Shown: in pieces, positions 36,490-47,700 of the stretch
Layout of the letters: each line of letters opens with the position of its first letter
How positions within the stretch are numbered: the first letter of the stretch is position 1
NCBI RefSeq assembly: GCF_028389875.1
Contig: NC_084682.1
Coordinates: 5,032,001-5,096,000 of the forward strand
Length of the DNA: 64,000 nucleotides
Reading direction: 5' to 3'
Origin: Rhea pennata
Taxonomy: Eukaryota; Chordata; Aves; Rheiformes; Rheidae
Position numbers and translations under genes: made by a program
Notes under the pieces: model-generated
What the model saw: the letters and a program-made list of their open reading frames with translations, nothing else
Database searches by the model: none
What the model was told of the DNA's origin: nothing

Positions 36490-39400
36490 GTAAGCAAAGG
36501 AAAAAATCCATCATGGCTTTGTCCAAGCTCCATAATGTTGACATGCTGTCCCAGGGTTGGGCAATGCGCAGGGTGATATGCCACAACAGCATCCCAGTTT
36601 TCCTATGCCCTAGAGGATCATTCCTAAATAGAGGATTGTCTAAAAACTGGCCTCTGAGCATGATTTTGAGGGCAGTGGAGCAGAGAGTAGGGAAGCTTCA
36701 GCATTTTCAAATGTTACTGCAGCAGCTGCACAGCAATGAGGAGGCCACTGTTTTCAAACGTGCTCTGAGAAGTGAAGAGTCTGATAGGTTTGGCCACTTG
36801 GGGACACCAAGGACAAGACAGGGAGCTTTGGGATTTTTTTATATTCACAGCACTACAGTGCTTCTATATTCTGAGGTATATTTTTAGTTCATTACTGTAT
36901 GACACAGCTCCAGCAGTGAGCTTTAGCCTGACACAGTATTTGTTTTCCATAGTATTTTTTCATTTTAAAATGTCCTGAGGTTTGTAGGTTAGACTGACTA
37001 CAACCCCCCAACAGCTGGACTCACAAACTGGCCTGGGTGTGGCTGAGGAGCTGATTAACTACTTTATATTCACAAGCGCTGTTAGATCCAACTGTAAAAC
37101 AGCATATCAAACTGTAGGCATAAAAAAAATGAGGGCACAGCTAGGCTGTGACAGTGATTACAAGGAGGGTAGGAAATACTAGCATGACCTTCTCTTCCTG
37201 TGTGGGTTACACTGCCACTGATGTAATATGTTTTTTAGATGTTTTGTTTCTATAGGTCAGGCTTTGGCACTCCCGCAGTCAGTTGCAAAAGCCTCAATCT
37301 GATTTTAAGTAATTGTGAAGGGAGCTTTGTGATGGAGACAAAAGTCCGACCTGAAAAACAGTTGTTAGACTGAAGCCTGAAACTACCCTCTTATTTCCCC
37401 TCCCCCCCAAGGTTAAGGCCTGGAGAAGCTAGCAGGGGTGCTATGGGAAGAGTACAGCACAGGATGCCTGAACGCCCTCGTTCCCCTTCTTCTGCAGGTT
37501 TGGAACTGTTTGTAAATGATAACGCTACTGACTTCACCCTGTCTACAAGATGTGGCCCTCTACTCTCCCTCTCCTGCCTAGTACAGAACAACAGCCAGGC
37601 TGAGGAGCTTCTCTGGTACCGAGGAGATGGGACTGTGGATCTCAAAGAAGGAAATAAAGTGAACGTCAGTAACATCTGCATATCCCCAATCACTGAGGCT
37701 GACAACGGAGTCACCTTCACTTGCAAGCTGAGGCGGGACCAATCTGTCCAGGTCTCTGTGATCCTGGATGTCCAGTGTGAGTTGTGTAGAGGGAATCTCT
37801 GAAGAACGGCTGCGGTGCAAAAAGCCATGGGCTGAGCATCTTGGTGACTGAGCACCACAGAGAGGGTGTTTGGCACTGTTGTACATTGTGTTCACTACAA
37901 AAAAATGCATTTAGAAGGAGATAAACCACGTGGTAAGACACTCCCTTTCCATAGTGGTGCATAAGGGCTGACCTAATGCCTCTTCTACAGGGAGTGCGTG
38001 GGCCATTATGTAAGTCAATTTTCTGGATACATCCCTGTCTCCACCTAGATTCTTTCTCAAGGATACAAGTCAGGGCAGAGCAGCCACAGGAACGACTGTC
38101 TCTGCCACTGATTGCCCTGCTCATTCTAGGGGATCAGGAAAGGCTGCAGAACTGCGATGTGTTGCACCATTTGAAGAAGGTGTACAACTGATGTATAAAG
38201 GGAACTTATTTTCTGTTAAAGAGCGAGCAGCATTATTAATAACATATTTAACTTTGTTTACTGTGAACAGTTCCTCCCCTCCTTACTGGAGAAGAGTCCC
38301 TCGCAGTCGAAGAAGACAAAGATGTTACCCTGAACTGCAATGCCAAATCCAACCCTCAAGGTCAAACAAATTGGTATAAAAACAACGCCACCTTGACCCT
38401 ACAGCAAAATCGTTACCAGGTGTACCAGACTAGTGATGTTTTTCAGCTGTCTATCAAAAAAGTACAGAAGTCTGACAACGGGACCTATACTTGTGTGGTG
38501 AAATCTGCTTTGGGAGAGGGGAGAAAGGATTTCCACCTGATAGTTGAAGGTAACACGGTTGTTGCTAAACAATAAGCTTTACAGATAACTATGTTCACTT
38601 CTATAACAATAGCAATCCACTTACATGAAGATATGAGTTACAGTCTAAAAATGTGTAAGTGGAAAGCAGTAAGTCAGTTCCCTGCTGACTTACCCCCAGT
38701 TCCACCTGTGCCTGGCTGATACTGCAGCAGCAGCAAATGCCATTCCTCCTCTACCTCTTATTCAAGGGCATTTGGCAAGCGCGACCTGAAGTGAACTCAC
38801 CCCACCTTCTCACTTCCCAGGCTGGCAGGGCACATTCAAGTGTGTTTTAAAGCATCTTGAAGCTGCTCATCCTAAGCTATAAAGTATTCAGCCATGCTGA
38901 GAGAGATGCTTAAGGCAAGAGAGAGTAACTGTCCTCTGGAAAAGACTGCAGTTCTGTGGACTACAGGGAGAGCATGGAGGCCCAGGTCTCAGATAGGTAG
39001 TCCCAGGTGAGGTGACTCCATCAGACGCAGGGCTTGTTTCCCACCGCACTGGCTCAGCCCCTCTTATTTCCACACTCTTGTGTCCATAGGAGCAGCTCTG
39101 AAAGCAACGTTAGTTCTGTCAGTGATATGGCTGGACATCCTTATTTCCATGCAAAATAGATTACCCTGGGGATCTTCCTCAGGGACTGACATTTCAGCTC
39201 TTTCTTTAGTTCACTAGAGTACACCTGTGGCTCCCTTCTTTTCAGGTGACTAATCCACACAGTTAAGTCTGTGCACAGCAGAAGGGGCACAGCTGAAATC
39301 AGCACTGACAGCTCTGGGAAGAGGATATGTTTTTTCCACAGTTCTGTGAAATGACTTGTTCTACAAAACTGCACCAATCTACTGGGCCCTCAACTTCTTC

Positions 39401-39655
39401 TCCCTCTTAACAGATAAGAAGCCTGTTTTCCCCAAGGAGGCCATTATTGCTGCTGTTGTGGTAGTTGCACTCACTGTAATTTTTGGAATTGTGGCTCGAA
39501 AAGAAAAAATTTTTAAGGTACGAAAAGCTCTCATTTCTTACGAAAGTTTAGTATTGTTTTGTAGTTTTTTCCCTATGACCAGGAAATGCAAAAGATAACA
39601 AGGCTGTTTCTTTATTTGGCAGTGCTTCAAAGGATCGAGTGAAACAGCTCTGTAA
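36411..39655 (+). CDS. TMIGD1: TMIGD1, transmembrane and immunoglobulin domain-containing protein 1 (5 coding exons, 257 aa)
   Basis: Single-pass Ig-superfamily protein of intestinal and kidney epithelium, linked to cell adhesion and barrier function. Exons 36411..36489, 37498..37776, 38271..38549, 39414..39517 and 39623..39655 join in phase to 774 nt including the stop. A signal peptide (about 1-25) is followed by two Ig domains with cysteines C53-C102 and C142-C194, core Trp W66 and W154, and the DNG-x-x-x-C signature in each. Membrane helix about 222-240, a basic juxtamembrane stretch, and a short tail ending SSETAL, a class I PDZ ligand also present in mammals. Length is close to the mammalian protein. 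The stop codon overlaps a consensus splice donor (see findings). Confidence 0.94.
37498..37776 (+). CDS. TMIGD1: TMIGD1 coding exon 2: Ig domain 1
   Basis: 279 nt, residues 27-119. LLSLSCLVQNNSQAEELLWY supplies C53 and W66; EADNGVTFTCKLRRDQSV supplies C102. Donor AGT|GTGAGT. Confidence 0.95.
38271..38549 (+). CDS. TMIGD1: TMIGD1 coding exon 3: Ig domain 2
   Basis: 279 nt, residues 120-212. VTLNCNAKSNPQGQTNWYK supplies C142 and W154; KSDNGTYTCVVKSALG supplies C194. Acceptor AACAG, donor AAG|GTAACA. Confidence 0.95.
39414..39517 (+). CDS. TMIGD1: TMIGD1 coding exon 4: membrane helix
   Basis: 104 nt, residues 213-247. AIIAAVVVVALTVIFGIVA is the helix, followed by RKEKIFK. Acceptor TTAACAG, donor AAG|GTACGA. 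Confidence 0.93.
39623..39655 (+). CDS. TMIGD1: TMIGD1 coding exon 5: C-terminal tail
   Basis: 33 nt including TAA, residues 248-257, CFKGSSETAL. The bases CTGTAAGT hold both the stop codon and a GTAAGT donor, so this may be an internal exon with a further exon downstream. Confidence 0.85.
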   Translation, partial: CFKGSSETAL

Positions 39656-39728
39656 GTATTTGACTGCTTATTCATGTAGCTTCCCAGAATGAGCTTCAGA
39701 ATTAAATCCCCTTTTTACACTCTTTCAG

Positions 39729-39985
39729 ACCCCAGGAAACAAAAAATACTTAACACGCTAAAAAAAAGCCATACTGAGTTACCAACCTCTTGCTCTGGTG
39801 GGCTAGCAGGGACCTGTACCTCTTCTTCATTAGAGGGACCCTCCTAGGTGGAGGAGCATGGGAATGAGACTATAAATGCAGATCACAGCCTGGACACGGC
39901 TGCAGCTGCTGCCCTGGCCTCCTAGGGCCCTGACTACACATGTGTGGAAGCAGTGGGAAATAAACATTATTGCATATCCCCAGTC
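39729..39985 (+). other. TMIGD1: Candidate TMIGD1 terminal exon with polyadenylation signal
   Basis: A strong acceptor (pyrimidine-rich tract ending CTCTTTCAG at 39728) follows exon 5, and AATAAA lies at 39959-39964. If spliced to the donor at 39652 the frame would extend seven residues to a TAA at 39751-39753. Confidence 0.5.
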
Positions 39986-41094
39986 TCCTGCAAGTCTTCC
40001 TGAGCTAGATGTAGCCCAAGTGAATTCAACTCACCCTTTCTCTCCACATTAAGTGATTTTCCAATTCTCTTTTTCATTCTGCCACAGGTGAAGAAAGTTC
40101 TGTACACAGGAGAAAGAAACCCAAGAAACACCACTTGTAGCAGCAGAAGATGAAACCTTGTTGAACTGATGAGATCAAGCACTGAAACTTTTGGGGCTGA
40201 AGTTCATACAGTCTTTTTCAAAATATAAGTGGTTCTTCATGTCTCTTGATTCTAACACACTGCTTAGAGCGCAGCCATGGCAGGGTAGGATGCCTCATCC
40301 AGCACCCTGTGCTTAAAAGCCCTATTCCTAAAGGGGGTGTGTGTGTGTGTGCAGTCAGGAAAGCTGGTGGTCAGGGACCTGATCCCAGTTGGTTAGTCCA
40401 CAGATAAATCCATAATGGGTCACCACAGAAAGTGATGTTATGCACGAATAATGTGGGATGTGCGTCTGGTAGCTGCTTTCTTGGCTGTAGCCCACAGTGA
40501 CGCTCTACCTGGCCTTGGCAGCGCAGGCCAACTTTAAGAACAACTTGCTGCCGCCTCATGGTAATTCCAGGGCTTCTCAGCTTCTGCTGGCCAGGGCCAA
40601 AGCTTCCTGCCTGCTTCCTACCTTGCACTGCTGCTGTATCTGCTCTCCTCCTTGGCTAGGAGCTCTCCTCAGTGTTCAGGGCAACCTCAGGCACTCAGTA
40701 ACATGCGATGAAAGCTTCGGTGAGAATGTTCCCGTGCTGAAACGGCAGGACAACCTCTCCATCCCTCCCCGAAATAAGCCACTCATGCACTTTTCTCAAG
40801 GTCCTGGCAAGCTTTTAAAGACTCATCACGTCTTGACATTGTACATTACTAATACTGTCAACAAACACTGCGTGCTATAAATTAATTCAAGTCTCCGATG
40901 CGCAAATATTCTTCTCAGAAAGGAGCAGGGGAATTACTCAACAGGAAGACACGGCAGCATGAAACGGAGCGCGTCCTTGACTGCTGGAGCGACAGCGTGT
41001 CTGCCAGTTGGCGTTCACTAGCGCTCAGGGAACGCTGTCACGGCAGTTTTAGCGTAAGCTCACGGCACCACGCGCACTACTTTAAGCTCACCCC
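39986..41094. other. Intergenic region between TMIGD1 and BLMH
   Basis: Contains a short (GT)n run near 40337-40350 and no gene, RNA gene or mobile element that I recognise. CpG density rises towards the BLMH island from about 41000. Confidence 0.65.
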
Positions 41095-41755
41095 CGAGAA
41101 GAGGTTCCTTCCCCACGAGGACCGCAAGTGCCGCTCCAGCGCGGCGGAGCTGAACGCCTCTGTCCCACAGCGCGACCCAGCATGTTCCCGCCCTGCCGCT
41201 GTGGCGGGCGATGGCGGGACAGGGTGGGCGCTGCGTGCCGGGAGGGCGTCGGACGCGCAGGGAGGTGCTTGTGGAAACCCGGGGCCGCGGGGCTGCGGCC
41301 CCTCTAGCACGGCCGGGCGCTCGGGCAGGGCCGCGGGGCGCCCAAGGCCGCGGCGGGTGGCGCAGCGGCGCCCTGCGCTCGCCTCGGCCGCCTCCGCAGA
41401 ACCTTCTAGAAGGCGCCCGGCGAGGCCCGCGGCGCCCAGGGGCGGCAGGCAGGCGGCCTCCCGCGGCGCGGCGCGGCGCAGCGGCCGCGGGGGCCCCCGC
41501 GCGGCCCCCGCCGGAACGGCGCGCGCCGCCGCCGCCGCCAGCTTGTCCCTGTCGGCGCGCCGTCGAGCAGCGCTCCCCACTCCCCCTCCCCCCGCCCGGG
41601 GCCCTCCACCCCGGCCGCTTGCGTGGGTCCCGCTTCCTGCTTCCGGTGCCGGGGCTATAAGAGCCGCTTCCGCCTCGGCGCGCGACCTGCCGCGGGGCCC
41701 TGCCGTCGCGCGGCGCTTTCCTTTCCGGGTGCCCGGAGCTCGCGCCGCCTGTGCC

Positions 41756-41768
41756 ATGAACGCCCGCG
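41756..41768 (+). CDS. BLMH: BLMH exon 1
   Basis: Only 13 coding nt, MNAR plus one base. The start context GCCATGA is adequate. Donor CGCG|GTGAGG. Human BLMH likewise has only a few residues before the conserved GL-x-EK. Confidence 0.88.
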
Positions 41769-44700
41769 GTGAGGGGCGGGGCCGGCCGGTTACCGGGGCA
41801 ACGGGGGGGGGTCGTGTCCCCAAGAGCGGGGGAGACCGTTACCGGGATAACGGCCGGGGGGGGGGGGGAAGGGAACGACAGTTAGTGGGGTGACGGGTCC
41901 TGGGGGGGGGGTCGTGTCCGTGGTTACCGGGGCAACGGATTTTTAAGGGGGGGGGCTGACATGGCCGGGGGGGACGATCATGTTTTGGGGGGAGGATGAC
42001 GGTTAGCGGGGCGAGAGGTGATGTTGGGGGAGGTCCCTGGGCAGCGGCCCTCGAGGGGTCCGGGGGTCCGGGAGGGGGGCCCCTGCCCCGCGGGGGGGGG
42101 GGGGGTGCAGCTCGGGTGACGGTGCCCCGTGGCCCGCAGGGCTCAGCGCAGAGAAGGCCGCCGCCTTCGCCCGCCGCCTGCGGGCCGAGCCGCAGTTCCT
42201 GCTGGCCCAGAACGTGGCGACCTGCAACGACCCGCTGGAGGTGTGCTTGCAGCGGCAGGTGGTGCAGGACACGGTGCAGGTGTTCCAGCACGCCGTGCCC
42301 GCCGAGGGCAAGCCCGTCACGAACCAGAAGAACTCGGGTAAGGGGCGCCCGGCACCTTCCCTGCCTGCTGCTGGGGCTGGGGGTTAACATCTCTGCCAGG
42401 GAGCGCTGCCGTTTGGGGATGGGTGATGTAATCTGCGCTGTGCGCCCGGTGCTTGTGGAAGCAGCGTCTTCCTCTGAAGCCTTTCCTTTGGGCCTCTGAG
42501 CAAGATGTTGTTTGTTCAAGGATTATTTCAAAAATGGGTTATTCTAAAGGCTCTTGATATATCACTGGATCCCAATCAAAAAATAATGATGAATTATTAA
42601 TGAAAAGTTACAGTCAATTTTTTTTTCTGTTAGGAATGATCTCTTGTGGTATATGATGGCTTAAAGTATAGGATTGATGCACACACTATTTCAGAAGAAT
42701 TTCCAGCCTTATTTTAGCTTTTGTTACACATGAGTTCTGATACAGCTTTTCAAAATGCCTTATGAGGGATGAAAATGAATCCTTACGTTATTCTTTTGAT
42801 TTACTAATGGTCTTTAGCCTTGCAATGTTTAGTTATTTTCAATATTTAGCTATTTTTTCTGACATTTTTATTGTTTTTCTTCTAGTGTATAAGCCAACTA
42901 GAACAATGAGCAAAAGGCTTGTGACACAAGAGTACTGTAAATTTAGTGTTTAAAAATGTTGTGCAAATCTTCAGTGTGTACATTCCAGTTTAATTCTTGT
43001 TCTTTTGATCTCTCAGGGAGATGTTGGATCTTTTCTTGTCTCAATGCAATGCGTCTTCCTTTCATGAAGAAATACAACATTGAGGAGTTTGAATTTAGCC
43101 AGTCGTATCTCTTTTTCTGGGATAAGGTACAGTAGTATAGGTCATATGTTGTGGTAGGACTGGTTATGCAATGGGTATTAATCTTTGGAGAGAATTTCAT
43201 TTAGGCTGTTGACCATCCTAAGAATCTAGATGGAAAGCATACGTGAGACAAAACCTCAAAAAGTTGTAAATGAGGGTAGACCAAAGTGGGATTTTTCGGC
43301 TTGAGAAGAAAATTGTCAAGACGTTAATACTTTGGAATATGATTTTTTTTTCTCTCAAGTATTGAATATATCAGACATTATTTGTAGGAGGCCCAATGGG
43401 AAACATCACTAATTTTTTGTTGAGCTCTCTTTTAATAGAACTTCTGACCTACTGATCTGAGAGCTATGTGCTAGTTTGCTGCCTATAAGGAAATTAAGTA
43501 AACTTGTAGTGCTTGAAACTGAACTAGGTTTGATCTAGGTTTCATTACATGACTTCTGTTTCCTATTTCCTGCTCCTGCACCCTCCAAGCTCTATACCGA
43601 TTCATGTGTAAATGTTTCATATGTAACTGAAAATAAGTTTATAGGATAATACTTAAAAAATTATAGGGAAAATAAGAACTTCAGTGCATGGCTAGAATGT
43701 AGTTTCATCTAGTTAGGACTGTGAAAGAAATGAATGCACAGGAATGAAGTCGTATGTAGTATGTCACACCTAGAGTTTTTTACTTGCCTTCTAATTCCAG
43801 GTTGAACGTTGTTACTACTTCTTAAATGCCTTTGTGGAAACAGCTCAGAAAAAGGAGCCTGTGGAAGGAAGACTGATACAATTCCTGCTTTCTAACCCCA
43901 CAAATGATGGTGGACAGTGGGATATGTTGGTTAATCTTATTGGTAAGAGAATCTGTCAGTAGAAGAGATTGCTGAAGTTGTATGCTGGCTTGAGTGATGA
44001 GGAATGAAGCAGCTAACACAATTTTGATTTCCTTTTACAATATCTGGTGCTATACTAGATATTACACAGTATAGGATCTCCTAGATCATAGAGTGCCAGG
44101 CACTATTAAAAGCTTCAAATAAAAGATTGTCTGTACTTTCACTGTGTCACTGTTCAGAACCTAGTCTGGAATGACTGTGATGATTAAAAAAAAAAAAAAA
44201 AAAACTTTTTGTAATCTGAAATGAAACACTTTGACTATGCAATTCTCTTAAAATATACACATTATCTCCTTAAACTCACTTGTATTTTTTGATCTTCTCA
44301 AAGCACATAGTCTTTATAATATCAACAGTCTGCAAATATGTGGTTGTCAGTCTGTACTCAGTAAGAAAGATTTGATAATACAAACAAATGATGTAGCTGA
44401 AACAATGCTAATGTTGCTTTGAGCCAGCATTTAACTGCTTTATGCTTTCCTTATTTTTACCGTCATTAAAGTGAGATTCTGCTCCTAAACTTTCAAAAAC
44501 AAGGAACTTAACAGCTTTGGAAACAACTTCAGTTTGTATTGCTGTGGCTAAACTGGAATGCAGCTCATGATTTCAGATGGTCAGTAGTAATTTTATGAAC
44601 CATGCAAACACTAAAAAGCATTTCATATGGGTTGAAAGCAAGTTTGTGTTCAAGTAATAAGTTAGCTCTGAATGTAAGGTTTATTAAGCAGTTCACTTTT

Positions 44701-47700
44701 TTTTTTTTTATGCCTAGAAGCTTTGAATATTCTGCTAATACTTAATGGAAAGCATTTTAGATGGGATGAATTTTTTTTTTTTTTTTTTTTTTAGGAATGA
44801 CATAAGCTATTCTGCACTTAGTTCCTGATTTCCAGACCCTACTTTAAGCTTCTAATACACTGCATCAAATGTACTTGTCTCATTTCCTAACCATACCCCT
44901 TTCAAATAATAATTATCTTCATGTTACTAGTTTGGGGGAAAAAAGAAGGATATATACTTCTATATGCATGGGATTTCTTGTCCCACCTCCCTTATACCTA
45001 AATATGAGTGCAGTGGGAAAACCTTGTGGTATGCCTTTAAGATTAACTACAGTAGGCTTCCTGACTAGGAAGAATTTGAGTCTGAAACCTGGAAATATGC
45101 TAAAGGATGTGATATTGGCCACTGGCTTTTTTAATCAAAAAAGTTTGTCATGTTTGCTTGCAGGTGTTAGGCATAAATCTTTTTTGAGATCTTTCATTTT
45201 GGTATACTACTGACAGAGGTTCAGAAAGTCAAGAGAAGTAATCAGATGCACCTGACTGTTCAGTGAAAATACACAATTGCATTACTTTTCAGTGATCTTC
45301 TCAACACTGTTGCCTTTGCTTATATCCACGTGTACAATTACTAGTACATGCTAGGAAAAAAAACATAGTTAGAATAGGGTGTATCTACAAGGCAGAAAAA
45401 AACTTCTTTAAGTTGCAACCTGAAGAAACAAAATACAAAGACTGGTGAGAGGGAAATGTGGAATGTGGCTGTGCTGGTCTTAAAGATGCAATTTAGGTAG
45501 GATCTTTTCACCGCTTGAGGAGATGCTTCAGTGTCTGAATTATACTAGCACTCGCTTTCGTTTGTGTTGCAAAATAATATGATGCCTTTGTAGAATAACA
45601 AGCCACTAATGTAAGTTTAGAATCACAAAAGGAACTTGTTCCTTTGAAGCCTGGAGGTCACTTTTCCACATTCAGATGTTATAAATATTTAATCAGGGCA
45701 GAGAAGATTTTAGATGATGCTATTATGTCCAGAGCTTTGCATGGTGTGATCTTTGTTTAGTAGTGTAATGTAAGAAGTAATTGAGCAGTTGCATATGTTT
45801 TATAAATGTTGAGGAGAAGTAGTCCTGAGGCCTTTTTTCTGTTCCTGTGGAGGAAGGAAGACAGGAAGTTAGTCAACTAACCACAGGTTAGATGCATGTA
45901 ATAATTCATAAGAGGTATGTTTTTTCTCAGAAGGTGTTTCACTAGCTTACTTTTAAAATTAATTAGGTTTTGTATTGGTCAAAAGAGCTTCTTAAAGCAC
46001 AAATTAGATTAGAACTTCTAAAGTGTCAGATTGAAATGTTAGTGGATTCCATCCTTTGGGACCCTTGTGAAATGCAGATTAGAGGTGAAGATTCAGTCAC
46101 AGGTTGAAGTGCAAGCTTTGAACAATTACATCTTTTTAAATGAGAAACTTCTCCCTTATACTCCCTGCACAGAAAACAGCTGTATTAAGCTTTTATGTGG
46201 CTATGAGCAGAAGCATCAGCATTTGCCATGTGGAAAAGATGATTATTAACTCATAGCTTTACTTCTTTCTTTTAGAAAAGTATGGTGTTGTCCCCAAGAA
46301 GTACTTCCCAGAATCTCATACCACAGAGGCTACAAGAAGGATGAATGAGATCTTGAATCATAAGGTAATCCAGATTTAGGTGTTAGGGTTAAAGAAGGGG
46401 AGGGCACAGGAATGATCTTGCTTCAGGTGTTCATAGCCATCCTCATGTCTCTTTATTGACCAAAGTATTAAGCGCATCTCAGCAAGTGACCTGCTTTTAT
46501 TCAGACGGTAGCCTTAAGTCTTAGCAAAGGAATGAGATAGATCTTGAAACATTGAGCAAGAAAATGTGCATGTGGAAGATGGATGTTGCTAGGATTCAGT
46601 AGCTTGGAAATCCATATGGTTTTAGTAATTGTTTCTAATCCTCAAATCTCCAAAAAGTTAATTCTTGAAGTGTTGCTTAAAAAGTACTTTTCTGTAAAAC
46701 TAGTGTTTGATGCTTGAGTGCCTGTTTCTCAGTATTTTGTCTACCAGTATGCTGAGCTTTCTAGAGATTACTGCCAAAGTTGATGGCTAAGATCAAAAAG
46801 TATGTTTTTTAAAAACATTGAATGTTAAAAATCAGCTTGCAATGTATGGGGATGTGTCTTTGCCTGAAGAAAGGTATAAGCTTATTCACTGAAATGAATT
46901 AATCTGTGAAGAAGCTAGTCTAGGTGGCTAGATAAAAAGGCAATTAAAAGCTGCTTTTCTTTTTTGCTGTGGGCTTTGATTTTTATTTTTTTTTCCAGTT
47001 CATATGGTGCATGCTCAGGGAAAATTGCTATCTGAAATCTATATTAAAAAATGGAAAATATGTGCTGAAATAAGCTTAGACAGTATGGTGATGTTAATGT
47101 TACTTCTGTCCTGAACATCACAAACCAGCTGGTCCTGAGGGAGCCCCACTCACTGCTTCCTGGCCTTATGGATGGTGACAGTAATGGGAGGCATGTACTG
47201 CTCTTACCACAACTCTGCATGTAGCAGGAAAATGCTTCATTCTTCTTATCAACCAAGAGATGAATTATGCGTTAGAATTGCAAAATTAAATTCTACAGTA
47301 TGAAGACTGTTCCCTGTGAGTCACAGACAGTAATGCATATGGATGTTGTGGCCTGAGTTATGTTATGGAACTGAAAGAAATCAAGCCTAAAGAAATGCTA
47401 ATGGTATAAGCTTCAAATCAGAGTTGGAAAATAGTAATTGAATTGCAACTAATAATTTTTTTGTCGTCTTTTATCTTTAAATGATTTCATTATATTGCTT
47501 TTAAAGAATCAACATCTAACAAAGCTTTCTGAAAGAATTTTTTTCTGAAGCTGTTTTGTAAAGGGTAAAACAGGTGTCTGAAACAACTGTATAGAAAGTT
47601 CTGAAAACTGATTAGGTGTAGCACCTTTCTTAATCTTAAATGATTTTTTCTTTAAACAGATGAGAGAGTACTGTTTGCGGCTAAGAAATATGGTGGCATG

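Larger units (their letters stand above)
41095..42360. promoter_or_regulatory. BLMH: CpG island and promoter of BLMH
   Basis: GC- and CpG-rich block spanning the upstream flank, exon 1, intron 1 and exon 2. A TATA-like CTATAAGAG lies at 41655-41663 inside the island, placing a start site near 41690 and leaving a 5' UTR of about 65 nt. ETS-like TTCCGG motifs flank it. Confidence 0.7.

Noticed and set aside
40898-41893. 331-codon plus-strand and 248-codon minus-strand open frames before and over BLMH exon 1
   Set aside because: GC-rich, low-complexity translations in the BLMH promoter island; no domain and in conflict with the true BLMH start.
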